DNA of 36,109 nucleotides, from contig DIQZ01000095.1 in the NCBI GenBank assembly GCA_002424305.1, forward strand, positions 2,576 to 38,684, read 5' to 3'. The position numbers and the translations under genes are program-made. The stretch comes from Firmicutes bacterium UBA5449 (GTDB lineage Bacteria > Bacillota > SHA-98 > UBA4971). Positions 23,652 to 31,860 of the stretch are shown in pieces. Position 1 is the stretch's first letter. Each line of letters opens with the position of its first letter. The notes below the pieces were generated by a model. The model was not told the origin of the DNA and searched no databases. It worked only from the letters and a program-made list of their open reading frames with translations.

Positions 23652-25154
23652 ATGAAACCAGGAAGAATACTTAGACGCAAGAGCGTCATGTCTATCCTTA
23701 TTTGTGCTGTATTTACATTTGCACTGCTTTCAGGTGCTGCATATGGAATGGAGTTAGGGCCTACAGGGCTTAATGTTTCCGGAGAACTTGAGCAGACACT
23801 GAGTCTGTCTTTGACTGACGGAGAGCTTACTCTCGGCTTCACAAATTATAAGCTTTCGCTGGAACAGGATTTGATGAGGATAGGAGCAGGGATTGACGGA
23901 TATGCTTACGTATCCGTCAAGGGTGGGTATAACCACAAGGCATCTGAAGGCAAATGGCTCGAGTTGGATGAGGCTTATATCGATATCTATCGAGACCTGT
24001 TTGATTTGCGCCTTGGTCAGCAGGCGCTGTCGTGGGGGACTGCTTATGGATTCAATCCCACAAGTTATGTCAACCCAATGCCGTCTGTGGCTACTTTGAC
24101 CCAGGGAGGGCTTACGGATCTTACAGGCCTGCCTGTACCTGCTGTGTATGTATCAGCATACCCGTCATGGAAGGACATGTCCGCTGATGTTGGTATGGTA
24201 TTGGTGCTGGACCCAAGGCTGCAAGGGGTGCCGTTGCCAGACGCGTATCAGGCGGAAATCCTAAACGGCATCAGCTATGGTATTAAGGCAGGATTGCAGG
24301 TCCCCGGAGCAGCAGAGGCGTTAGCCGAGGCGCTGTTGCCATTGCTGCCCCCTGAGATGCCTGTATCTAAAGAAGAAATTGTCCAAATAATAAGGAATGC
24401 ACAAGTACGCCCGACTTCGCTTGAGTTTACCGCTGACCCTCCGGAGTCATTTGCAGACCGTCTGGAAGTGGCGGGACGTGCAGGCATGAACTTTGGAATG
24501 TGGGATCTATACATCAGCGGTTTCCGCGGGTGGGAGGATACGCCTGTTCTTTGGGTGGAAACTGTCCCAGCAGTTGACATAGGGCCGGCATTCACTTATG
24601 TAGATGTTTATCTCGATGTTCATCCCGAGGCGCTCTACCGCAAGGCAACAGAAATTGGTGCTGCTGCAAGCGGCACATGGGGTCCATATACCTTCTGGGG
24701 TGAAGGAAACTACACATTGCCTGATAAGGTCGAAGCTCTTAACTCCGAGAAAAACATCGCTCTTTCGACTAATGATTCTAACTTTCAGGCAGTAGTAGGT
24801 GCAGATCGGATGTTTGGGAGCGCAAGTGAGTACTATGTAATGGGGCAGTACATATACAACAGCAGTAGTTCTCTGCTTTCGCCGTACCGGATGCCCGGCG
24901 AAAAAGCCAAGGCAGGGCATTACTTAACTTTGGTTGGTCGGGCTACAATCCATGATGATCATCAGATTGAGGTCATGAATATTTTCAACGTGCGCGACAA
25001 AAGCGGACTTATTGTACCTAGGTATACCTACAAGGTGAATCCTATGTTGAGCGTATGGGTTGGAACGACGTTCTTGACAGGTGACGAAACTACGGAATTT
25101 GGCGGTTTACCAATGGACAATTCCGCGTTTGCCGGTGTTAAAGTGGTATGGTAA
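23652..25154 (+). CDS. Probable outer-membrane beta-barrel protein
   Basis: A 500-aa exported protein with signal peptide SILICAVFTFALLSGAAYG. The mature sequence alternates polar and hydrophobic residues in strand-like runs, with aromatic girdle-like residues, and ends in a strand (SAFAGVKVVW) with a terminal aromatic Trp, a common feature of barrel proteins. DLRLGQQALSWGTAYGFNP resembles the LRLGrQvvnWG block of DUF1302-type barrels, which are often found with MMPL and LolA-like genes. It follows the LolA-like gene by 95 bp with GGGGAGG upstream. The barrel call rests on pattern and context, not on a clear family match. Confidence 0.65.
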   Translation: MKPGRILRRKSVMSILICAVFTFALLSGAAYGMELGPTGLNVSGELEQTLSLSLTDGELTLGFTNYKLSLEQDLMRIGAGIDGYAYVSVKGGYNHKASEGKWLELDEAYIDIYRDLFDLRLGQQALSWGTAYGFNPTSYVNPMPSVATLTQGGLTDLTGLPVPAVYVSAYPSWKDMSADVGMVLVLDPRLQGVPLPDAYQAEILNGISYGIKAGLQVPGAAEALAEALLPLLPPEMPVSKEEIVQIIRNAQVRPTSLEFTADPPESFADRLEVAGRAGMNFGMWDLYISGFRGWEDTPVLWVETVPAVDIGPAFTYVDVYLDVHPEALYRKATEIGAAASGTWGPYTFWGEGNYTLPDKVEALNSEKNIALSTNDSNFQAVVGADRMFGSASEYYVMGQYIYNSSSSLLSPYRMPGEKAKAGHYLTLVGRATIHDDHQIEVMNIFNVRDKSGLIVPRYTYKVNPMLSVWVGTTFLTGDETTEFGGLPMDNSAFAGVKVVW

Positions 25155-25486
25155 CTATCAGGTAGTTGGCATTCAATAGTGTCCGATGGTATCCGGTAGT
25201 ATCCGGTGCGGATCTGCTACTTAGCAACGTAGTATGCAACATGTTCTATTGCACAGGGGCAAAATGAGGAAGTAACCGGATCATAAAAACTAAGCCTGGA
25301 TTGGCTCGGCCTAATCTGCTAATCCAGGCTTGTTAGGCCAAGCTTCCACTCAAAGGCGTCGCCCTTGCGGGTAGATGGATGATAGGATCGAGATTGCCCA
25401 GAACTTTGGTTCTCAATGTAGAAATTATCTGATAGAATTCTACCAGACGGTTCTTTACGTCCATTAACCTCAAGGAGGGTTGCATA
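25155..25486. other. Intergenic stretch without a gene
   Basis: About 330 bp between the beta-barrel gene and the SYLF gene. It holds short near-repeats of TATCCGGTAGT/ATCCGGTGCG around 25190-25210 and the hairpin at 25292. Nothing coding is seen. Confidence 0.6.
25292..25331 (+). terminator. Hairpin, probable end of the tetR-MMPL operon
   Basis: Perfect 11-bp inverted repeat AAGCCTGGATT/AATCCAGGCTT with an 18-nt loop. There is no long T-tract, so termination efficiency is uncertain. Confidence 0.5.
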
Positions 25487-26203
25487 GTGAGAAAGAAGAC
25501 TGCATGCAACATATTCGCATACCTCGGTGTGATGTTATTGCTCGCCGGCTTAGTCTTCGGCGTTGAAGCCTCAACTACGCCGGATGCTCGCATTGAAGAT
25601 GCGCTCAAGGTGCTAAAGGAGATGGCAGCCCAGGAAGACTGTGGCACAATGTCTGATCTTCTGGCCAAGGCCAAGGGAGTGGCCATATTCCCATCAGTGG
25701 TCAAAGCCGGGCTGATGCTAGGGGCAAGACATGGCAAGGGTATCGTTTTGAAGAGAGACCCCGGAAACGGACAATGGTACGGACCGAGTTTTGTGGAAAT
25801 GACCGGGCTTTCTTATGGCCTCCAGATTGGTGTGCAATCTACAGCGCTTGTTCTTGTGATTACAAATGAACGGGGCATGAAGAGTTTTGAAGAAGGTAGC
25901 TTTACCTTTGGGGGAGACCTTACTGTAGCAGCAGGTCCTCTTGGTCGTCATCTTGAAGCCGGAACGGATATTGACCTTAAAGCTGCAATCTACAGCTACT
26001 CTATGAGCAAAGGCGCATTCATAGGGTTTTCACTTGAAGGGGCAAAAGTAAATCCGGATGAGGCCGCTAACGAGCTGTACTGGAAAAGAGCAGATTCATC
26101 CAGTGAATTCTTGAAGCACAGAGCGACAGATTCCAGGATAAGGCCGCTCATTCGGGAATTAAGCAGCTTGGTGTTTAAAGGAGGAGGCAAGACCTCAGTC
26201 TGA
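25487..26203 (+). CDS. SYLF (Ysc84-like) lipid-binding domain protein
   Basis: A 238-aa exported protein. The signal segment (residues 10-30, YLGVMLLLAGLVFGVEAS) precedes a SYLF domain: AKGVAIFPSVVKAGLMLGAR, WYGPSFVEMTGLSYGLQIGV, FTFGGDLTVAAGPLGRHLEA and YSYSMSKGAFIGFSLEGAKV. Bacterial family members are periplasmic or membrane-associated and bind phospholipids. GTG 25487 follows AAGGAGGG at 7 bases. Its position behind the MMPL-LolA-barrel genes again suggests envelope lipid handling, although it probably has its own transcription unit. Confidence 0.9.
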   Translation: MRKKTACNIFAYLGVMLLLAGLVFGVEASTTPDARIEDALKVLKEMAAQEDCGTMSDLLAKAKGVAIFPSVVKAGLMLGARHGKGIVLKRDPGNGQWYGPSFVEMTGLSYGLQIGVQSTALVLVITNERGMKSFEEGSFTFGGDLTVAAGPLGRHLEAGTDIDLKAAIYSYSMSKGAFIGFSLEGAKVNPDEAANELYWKRADSSSEFLKHRATDSRIRPLIRELSSLVFKGGGKTSV

Positions 26204-26307
26204 ATCCTGAAAGAGCTCAGTCGCTGCAGTGCTAACCGCATAGTTGAATGAGCTAAGCACTACGCACAATGATCCGCATAATGAGATAACCGCTATGTAC
26301 GCCTGGT

Positions 26308-26640
26308 CTATTCGTCGGCAGGTTCGACACTGTCTCTACGGACCAGGCCTGCTGTTTTATCCAGACTCATGACGAAAGCAATGCCTGTCCCGGGCTTCTC
26401 AAGGTGACCTGCCTCAATTACGGAGCCAAGTATTCGTTCAGTATCTTTTTCATCTGTGAGGACGAAAAGGACTTCCTTTGCTATGTCTACCGTAAGTCCC
26501 AAGAACGTTTTGGCTTCATGAGCACCTGTTCCCCTTGCGAAGAATATGGTCCCTCCTTGAGCGCCTGCCTCCTTTGCCACATTCATGACATGTTCAGCGG
26601 TTCCTCTGGGAAGTACTGCGAATATAACATTATATCCCAT
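26308..26640 (-). CDS. P-II-like regulatory protein linked to DUF1538
   Basis: A 110-aa protein with the GlnB-like ferredoxin fold pattern: an initial strand (YNVIFAVLPRGTAEHVMNVA), GGTIFFARGTG as the start of the T-loop region, and EVLFVLTDEKDTERIL as the second repeat. The Tyr of GlnB uridylylation is not evident. AGGAGGG precedes ATG 26640, 11 bp after the DUF1538 gene. Such P-II relatives are typically encoded beside DUF1538 membrane proteins and probably regulate them. Confidence 0.82.
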   Translation of the reverse strand: MGYNVIFAVLPRGTAEHVMNVAKEAGAQGGTIFFARGTGAHEAKTFLGLTVDIAKEVLFVLTDEKDTERILGSVIEAGHLEKPGTGIAFVMSLDKTAGLVRRDSVEPADE

Positions 26641-26651
26641 GCCTCACCCTC

Positions 26652-27347
26652 CTAAATCTTAAATATCATCCCGAGTATCAGTACCGTAAAGGTTACTCCC
26701 ACAAGACACAGCGCTATGAGGCCAAAACCGTCTATGAGCGGGTCTCGACCACCTAATGCAGTGGCAATGCCTACGCCCAGAGCTATTATAGTGGGGACTG
26801 TAACGGGCCCCGTAGTGACTCCTGCAGCGTCAAAGGCTATGCCTATTCCCGCTTTGGGCGCGAATTGCATAAGTATTGCTATGACAAGCAATGATGGAAG
26901 TAAGATTTTTGATGTGGGTATTTGAAAGATAATCTTCAGTACTCCCATAGTTACGCCTAGCCCGATTCCCAAAGCAACGGTAAGAATCATTGCGCGTTTC
27001 GGGATAATTCCTGCGCTAAGTTCTTCTATTTGCTCGCCGAGTGATTGTAACGACGGTTCCGCCAAAGTCACGCCGAAACCAAGGACGAACGCGAAGGCAA
27101 GCACTAACCACATTGGAGCATGTCCAGGGAGGTTTATGCCGACAGTTTCGCCAAGGGGAAGCAGGCCTATTTTCAGTCCATTAGAGAAGATAACGATACC
27201 AATAACAGTAAGTGTGAGTCCGATGAAAGTTTCACGGGGATTCTCCAGAGGCACTCGCAAGATGAATCTATTGAATAATAGCAGCAACAGTACTACAGGA
27301 AGAACACCTATAAGTGCCTCGATTGAAGTTGAATAGACATTTTTCAC
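26652..27347 (-). CDS. DUF1538 membrane protein (putative transporter)
   Basis: About 231 aa with six or seven spans, including IEALIGVLPVVLLLLLFNRF, LVLAFAFVLGFGVTLAEPSL and the glycine-rich AGIGIAFDAAGVTTGPVTVP, a family hallmark. GTG 27347 is 12 bases after GGAGGT. DUF1538 proteins often occur as two adjacent or fused copies; only one is here. The P-II-like gene follows directly, so transport controlled by nitrogen or energy state is likely, but the substrate is unknown. Confidence 0.85.
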   Translation of the reverse strand: MKNVYSTSIEALIGVLPVVLLLLLFNRFILRVPLENPRETFIGLTLTVIGIVIFSNGLKIGLLPLGETVGINLPGHAPMWLVLAFAFVLGFGVTLAEPSLQSLGEQIEELSAGIIPKRAMILTVALGIGLGVTMGVLKIIFQIPTSKILLPSLLVIAILMQFAPKAGIGIAFDAAGVTTGPVTVPTIIALGVGIATALGGRDPLIDGFGLIALCLVGVTFTVLILGMIFKI

Positions 27348-27669
27348 TTGATTACATGTACCTCCTTCCAAAGGGAACAGTATTAGGAATTCATTCTATA
27401 GTATAGCATGATCAAGAAGCTTAGCAACAGCACGGACTGCCTCAACTGCTACTCAATTCTATCTGGTAAGCACAAATTAGGTTTGAGAAATATTTACGAA
27501 AAAGAAGGATTTTGGAAACTCTTGGAGAAGTGTTATTTTGGCAAGGTTGTTGGACGTCCGATGTGTAGGAGTGCTGGGAGAGTGTAAAGACTGTTGCAAT
27601 CCAATAGATGAGATAACCTCTAGCCATAGGATATGCCCAACAGCTATTTTGTTTGATTGGGGTGGGAAG
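27348..27669. other. Divergent intergenic region between DUF1538 and gntR
   Basis: About 320 bp. It carries the minus-strand promoter at 27400-27427 and presumably a plus-strand promoter for gntR, which I cannot place with confidence. The gntR reading frame extends back to 27538 but that part has no family similarity. Confidence 0.5.
27400..27427 (-). promoter_or_regulatory. Promoter of the DUF1538-P-II unit
   Basis: On the minus strand TTGCTA (27422-27427) and TATACT (27400-27405) have a 16-bp spacer and lie about 55 bp upstream of the DUF1538 start. Confidence 0.5.
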
Positions 27670-28374
27670 TTGAGGATTGAGAGGATACACCGAAAAAAAG
27701 TATGGGAGGAAGCTGCAGATAAGCTTCAGGCTTTAATCGTGGAGGGTTATTGGAAACAAGGAGAACGCCTACCTGGAGAGGTAGAGTTAGCGAACCAATT
27801 TGGGATTAGCCGTTCTACACTTCGAGAAGCACTTCGTCAACTGGCCTCCATAGGTTTGATTGAAGTTCGGCATGGTGAGGGGAACTATGTCTCTTACCCA
27901 AGTCTGGAGAATTTGCTACCACCTTTCATGCCCATATTGCTAAGTGAACGGGAAGACATATTGGCCATTATGGAAGCCCGTAGCATGATAGAAGTAAGAA
28001 CAGCCGGCCTAGCTGCCAGTCGGGTCACAGAGGATGAATTAGAGAGGCTTAAGTTACTGTTAGACAGGATGATACTTCACAAGGGAAATCCTGAATCCTT
28101 TGCTAAAACAGATCATGCCTTTCATCGTCAAATAGCACTGGCTACAAAAAACAAAGTAATAATAAAAATTTTCGATGCCATAGATGTGTTTCTGGTCAAC
28201 CAACAGCTGGAAATAATAAAGTATGAAGGAGCCTTTGAAAGGGGGATTAGAGATCACCAAAACATTTTAAAGGCTATTGTGGCCAAAGATGAGGATGATG
28301 CCATTGGGGCTATGCATAGACACATGGACAATACCCGTAAAGCTATCATAGAAAGCTTAAGCTCATCAAACTAA
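27670..28374 (+). CDS. GntR family regulator, FadR subfamily
   Basis: A 234-aa regulator. The winged helix (about residues 1-75) reads LQALIVEGYWKQGERLPGEV then FGISRSTLREALRQLASIGL and EVRHGEGNYV. The C-terminal FCD domain has EARSMIEVRTAGLAASR, the metal-binding DHAFHRQIA and the MHRHMDNTRKAI end. TTG 27670 is chosen because family members begin a few residues before RKKVWEEAADKLQ; the ribosome site (GGGGTGGG) is poor. It precedes the catabolic operon, and FadR-type regulators usually respond to a sugar acid or its breakdown product. An IS remnant now separates it from that operon. Confidence 0.88.
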   Translation: MRIERIHRKKVWEEAADKLQALIVEGYWKQGERLPGEVELANQFGISRSTLREALRQLASIGLIEVRHGEGNYVSYPSLENLLPPFMPILLSEREDILAIMEARSMIEVRTAGLAASRVTEDELERLKLLLDRMILHKGNPESFAKTDHAFHRQIALATKNKVIIKIFDAIDVFLVNQQLEIIKYEGAFERGIRDHQNILKAIVAKDEDDAIGAMHRHMDNTRKAIIESLSSSN

Positions 28375-28389
28375 GTTTGATGAAAAAGA

Positions 28390-28455
28390 GACGCTCCTGC
28401 AATAGGATGGTGTGCTAACTACCAGGAAAGACACCATCCTAAGAGAGAAAGCGTC
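28390..28455. repeat. Nested inverted repeat after gntR
   Basis: Inner arms GGATGGTGT/ACACCATCC (28405-28413 and 28431-28439) sit within outer arms GACGCT/AGCGTC (28390-28395 and 28450-28455). It could terminate gntR transcription or be an end of a lost insertion element. Confidence 0.5.
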
Positions 28456-28494
28456 CCGTACCATTTATAATATAAAAATTACGATTGATTTGCA

Positions 28495-29075
28495 AATGAA
28501 AATTGGGACGTTGTCGTCGGCCTCTGATAATGTCACCCCCATATATTCAAGGAGGTGCAAGACACGATCATTTCATTGGCTCTTGACCTAGATAAATATC
28601 AAAATGCAAGTTGCCGGCAAATGTCTGAACTACTTGCCCAGTATCAAAACATCAAGGTTTCTGCTAGATCCATTCGTCGGATATTAACTGAAGTCGGAAT
28701 CTCTACCATAGATGAGGCTAATACCTTCCTCCCAGAATTTATCTCTAGATTCAATGAAAGATTCGCTGTAAGTCCCAATCAATCTAAATCTGCTTTTCGC
28801 CCTTACCTTGACAAAGACCTCGACCTTATCCCTCTCACGCCACCTAAGGAAGAACCCTCCACTGGCTACTGGCGTGAGAAAGCCTATCGGAGGAAGATCT
28901 ATGCTGAAAGATAAACCACAGGAAACCACAATATTATCTTGCCCCCCAAAAGTACCCATGTGCCTTGCGGCCACCACCCAACATGCTCACCTTAACACTA
29001 AGGGTGACATTTTCTCAGTGAACGTATTTAGGGGTGACAGTTTTACCGGCCGTTGACAATGAAAATTAGGACGTT
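28495..29075 (+). mobile_element. Decayed insertion sequence
   Basis: Bounded by 18-bp direct repeats AATGAAAATTRGGACGTT (28495-28512 and 29058-29075, one mismatch). Just inside are inverted ends TGTCACCCC (28531-28539) and GGGGTGACA (29031-29039), with another copy AGGGTGACA at 29001. It contains a truncated transposase gene. The boundaries are the outermost repeats I can see and may not be the true element ends. Confidence 0.6.
28555..28914 (+). pseudogene. Transposase remnant (ISNCY/IS1202-like), internally deleted
   Basis: A 119-codon frame from GTG 28555. The first part (SCRQMSELLAQYQNIKVSAR then SIRRILTEVGI) is the helix-turn-helix start of an ISNCY-type transposase. It jumps directly to the C-terminal block DEANTFLPEFISRFNERFAV then SPNQSKSAFRP, which in full proteins lies some 200 residues later. 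The DDE core is missing, so the product is inactive. Confidence 0.72.
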
Positions 29076-29157
29076 AGTAGCTCGAGTTGGCATCGGAAAC
29101 ATAACAGTCAGAAACACAACTCATCGGAAGAGTCATGAGCATTAAGGAGGGGTCATT

Positions 29158-30045
29158 ATGAAAAGACTGGGGTTCATTGGGTTAGGACTCATGGGTGAAC
29201 CCATGGCGAAGAATCTAGTTGCCGTGGGGTATGAGTTGACAGTTTATGATATCAATCCACAACCGGTTAAGAGGCTTGTGGATCTCGGGGCAAGGAAAGC
29301 CTCCTCGCCTAAGGAGGTGGCAGAGAATAGCGACATTATCTTGACTATGCTGCCTAACGGACCCGAGGTTAAAGAAGTAGTGTTAGGTAAGAAGGGTGTT
29401 ATCGAGGGAGTAAGAAGAGGACAGATTCTGATCGATATGAGTTCTATCGCACCCTTGGTTTCCCAGGAAGTTGCGAAAAGCCTTGCCGACAAAGGAGTGT
29501 CAACACTAGATGCTCCAGTAAGCGGTGGTGTAGAAAAAGCGAAATCTGGTACCCTCGCTTTTATGGTGGGTGGTGAGGAATCAACATTTGAAAAATGCAA
29601 GAAAATTCTCGATGTAATGGGTGGTTCTGTAACACTAGTAGGTGATGTAGGGGCCGGTCAAACCACTAAGCTTGTCAATCAAATGATTGTGGCTGTCAAT
29701 ATTGCGGTAGTAGCCGAGGCTTTAACTTTTGGTAAAACAGCAGGAGTTGAGCCGGAAAAGATTTTCAATGCTATTCGCTCTGGGTTGGCGGGAAGCCAGT
29801 GCTTGGAAGATAAAGCTCCAAGAATGCTTACTGGCAATTTCGAGCCTGGTTTTAGAATGAACCTGCATATCAAGGACTTGTCAAATGTTTTTGAAACAAG
29901 TAGGAGTCTGCATACCGCATTACCATTGACTGCCCAGGTGATGGAGATGATGCAGACAATAGTCGCTGATGGACATGCTTCTGTGGACCATGGTGGCTTA
30001 GCTTTGTTTTATGAAAAACTGAACGGGATATCTCTCAAGAAATAG
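29158..30045 (+). CDS. NAD(P)-dependent beta-hydroxyacid dehydrogenase, GarR/GlxR-like
   Basis: A 295-aa protein of the 3-hydroxyisobutyrate dehydrogenase family. It has the Rossmann motif GFIGLGLMGEPMAKNL, the substrate-binding block DAPVSGGVEKAKSGTL, the catalytic Lys in GAGQTTKLVNQ and the HIKDLSNV segment. The canonical Ser-Gly-Gly points to a carboxylate substrate such as tartronate semialdehyde. AAGGAGG precedes ATG 29158. It leads the operon and is followed 24 bp later by the split transketolase. Confidence 0.9.
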   Translation: MKRLGFIGLGLMGEPMAKNLVAVGYELTVYDINPQPVKRLVDLGARKASSPKEVAENSDIILTMLPNGPEVKEVVLGKKGVIEGVRRGQILIDMSSIAPLVSQEVAKSLADKGVSTLDAPVSGGVEKAKSGTLAFMVGGEESTFEKCKKILDVMGGSVTLVGDVGAGQTTKLVNQMIVAVNIAVVAEALTFGKTAGVEPEKIFNAIRSGLAGSQCLEDKAPRMLTGNFEPGFRMNLHIKDLSNVFETSRSLHTALPLTAQVMEMMQTIVADGHASVDHGGLALFYEKLNGISLKK

Positions 30046-30069
30046 ACTGATGGAATGAGGTGACTTGCG

Positions 30070-30894
30070 TTGGGAAATAGAGACATAGTGTACCTACAAG
30101 AGAAGGCTAAGATAATAAGACTAGGCATTTTGGAAGCACTCGGTGTGAATAACAAAGGACACCTAGGAGGCTCTATGTCCGTTGCAGACGTAGTTGCCGC
30201 GCTGTATTTTTACAAGATGAACCACTCACCCGATAGAATGCATGATTCTGATCGAGATCGGTTCGTTCTTAGTAAGGGACATTCAGCATTGGCTCAGTAC
30301 GCTGCTCTAGCCGAATGCGGTTATTTTAGCAAGAGCGAGTTGGCTAAGACTAAAACCTTGGGTGCTATGCTCCAAGGACACCCAGAGAGAGACTATACTC
30401 CCGGTATAGAATGTAACACCGGCTCCTTGGGACAGGGCTTATCTATTGGGCTGGGAATGGCATTAGGTGGAAAGCTCGATGGAAGAGACTATAAAGTATA
30501 TGTGATTTTAGGTGATGGTGAGCTTGGGGAAGGTCAGGTGTGGGAAGCTGTTACAGCTGCTAACTTCTATAAGACAGATAACCTAGTGGCCATCATAGAT
30601 CACAACAAGCTACAGGCAACAGGTCCCATTAAAGAGTGCATTGATATTGGAAATATTGGTGCCAAGTTTTCAGCCTTTGGATGGAAAACTTTCGAGATAG
30701 ATGGTCATGACATGGAAGCCATTGTTGATGCCCTAGATGAAGTGGACAAAGTTAAAGGTGTTCCTTGCGCCATTATTGCCCATACGGTAAAGGGTAAGGG
30801 AGTATCTTTTGCAGAGAATGTCCCCGGCTTCCATAACGGAGCACTTAATGCAGAACAGTTCAAACAAGCCAAGTTGGACATATCCAATATGTGA
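30070..30894 (+). CDS. Transketolase, N-terminal (ThDP-binding) subunit
   Basis: A 274-aa protein with GHLGGSMSVADVVAALYF, RFVLSKGHSALAQYA, GHPERDYTPGIECNTGSLGQ and the thiamine-diphosphate motif GDGELGEGQVWEA...IIDHNK. This is the N-terminal half of a transketolase; the pyrimidine domain is encoded by the next gene. Start is TTG 30070 after GAGGTGA. Split transketolases of this kind are common in catabolic clusters and often act on unusual ketose acceptors or donors. Confidence 0.92.
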   Translation: MGNRDIVYLQEKAKIIRLGILEALGVNNKGHLGGSMSVADVVAALYFYKMNHSPDRMHDSDRDRFVLSKGHSALAQYAALAECGYFSKSELAKTKTLGAMLQGHPERDYTPGIECNTGSLGQGLSIGLGMALGGKLDGRDYKVYVILGDGELGEGQVWEAVTAANFYKTDNLVAIIDHNKLQATGPIKECIDIGNIGAKFSAFGWKTFEIDGHDMEAIVDALDEVDKVKGVPCAIIAHTVKGKGVSFAENVPGFHNGALNAEQFKQAKLDISNM

Positions 30895-30904
30895 GGTGAG
30901 TGAC

Positions 30905-31834
30905 ATGGCAAGACTTGAATGTCTCAGAAATGCCTATGGAATGGCATTATTAGAAGCAGCTAAAAAGAACCCACGGATAGTTGCTCTTGATGCAGACTTG
31001 AGTGGCTCCACAATGTCTCGATATATTAAGAATAATCTTCCGGATAGGTTTTTTGAAATGGGTATTGCCGAACAGAACATGGTCTCTGTTGCAGCAGGTC
31101 TCTCATTGACAGGAAAGATTCCATTCGCGCACTCGTTTTCCGTGTTTATCGTCGGTAGGGCATATGATCAGATCCGCCAAAGCATCGCCGTCCCTAAGCT
31201 CAATGTTAAACTGGTCGGCTCCAGTTACGGTTTTTCAGACTCTGCGGATGGGGCAACACATCAAGCAATTGAGGATGTAGCAATAATGCGTGCCGTCCCG
31301 AACATGACCGTTATTGTACCAGTTGATGCCGTTGAAGTAAGGCAGGCAGTTAAGGCCATCATAGAATATGAAGGCCCAGTTTATCTCAGGATCAGTCGCA
31401 GTGAAATGCCTGTGCTCACCAATGAAGAAGATGAATTCGTGATTGGCAAACCAAGATTGATTTCTGAGGGGAAAGATATTGCGGTATATGCAAATGGATT
31501 AATGGTGTCCATGGCCTTGAAAGCGAAGGAGATGTTGGAGAAGAAGAACGTTTCCATCCGAGTTATCAATGTCAGTTCACTTAAACCACTGGATGCAGAG
31601 GCAGTAAGACAGCTAGCACGGGGAGTAAAGGGAATTGTAACGGCAGAAGAACACAGCCTCATCGGGGGATTAGGCTGTGCCATCTCCGATATTATTGGGG
31701 ATTCAATCCCCATTAGGAAAGTGGGAATAGCTGATAGATTTGGCCAATCGGCACCGAGTCATGAGGATTTGTTAGAGCACTATGGGCTAACACCTGAGGC
31801 AATAGTAGAGAAGGTTCAGGAATTGCTTAGCTAG
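30905..31834 (+). CDS. Transketolase, C-terminal subunit
   Basis: A 309-aa protein with VALDADLSGSTMSRYI, FFEMGIAEQNMVSVAAGLSL (catalytic Glu activating ThDP), GSSYGFSDSADGATHQAIED and the C-terminal domain ending VGIADRFGQSAPSHEDLL. ATG 30905 is ten bases after the first subunit's stop, with GAGGTGAG upstream. The two chains form one active site. Confidence 0.92.
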   Translation: MARLECLRNAYGMALLEAAKKNPRIVALDADLSGSTMSRYIKNNLPDRFFEMGIAEQNMVSVAAGLSLTGKIPFAHSFSVFIVGRAYDQIRQSIAVPKLNVKLVGSSYGFSDSADGATHQAIEDVAIMRAVPNMTVIVPVDAVEVRQAVKAIIEYEGPVYLRISRSEMPVLTNEEDEFVIGKPRLISEGKDIAVYANGLMVSMALKAKEMLEKKNVSIRVINVSSLKPLDAEAVRQLARGVKGIVTAEEHSLIGGLGCAISDIIGDSIPIRKVGIADRFGQSAPSHEDLLEHYGLTPEAIVEKVQELLS

Positions 31835-31860
31835 ATAAATACTGACAAGAGGGTGAGCTA

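Noticed and set aside
29158..31834. Sulfoglycolytic transketolase pathway (sulfolactaldehyde reductase plus split transketolase)
   Set aside because: The reductase keeps the Ser-Gly-Gly carboxylate-binding block (DAPVSGG) expected for carboxylate substrates, and no isomerase, sulfoquinovosidase or sulfonate-type gene is seen.
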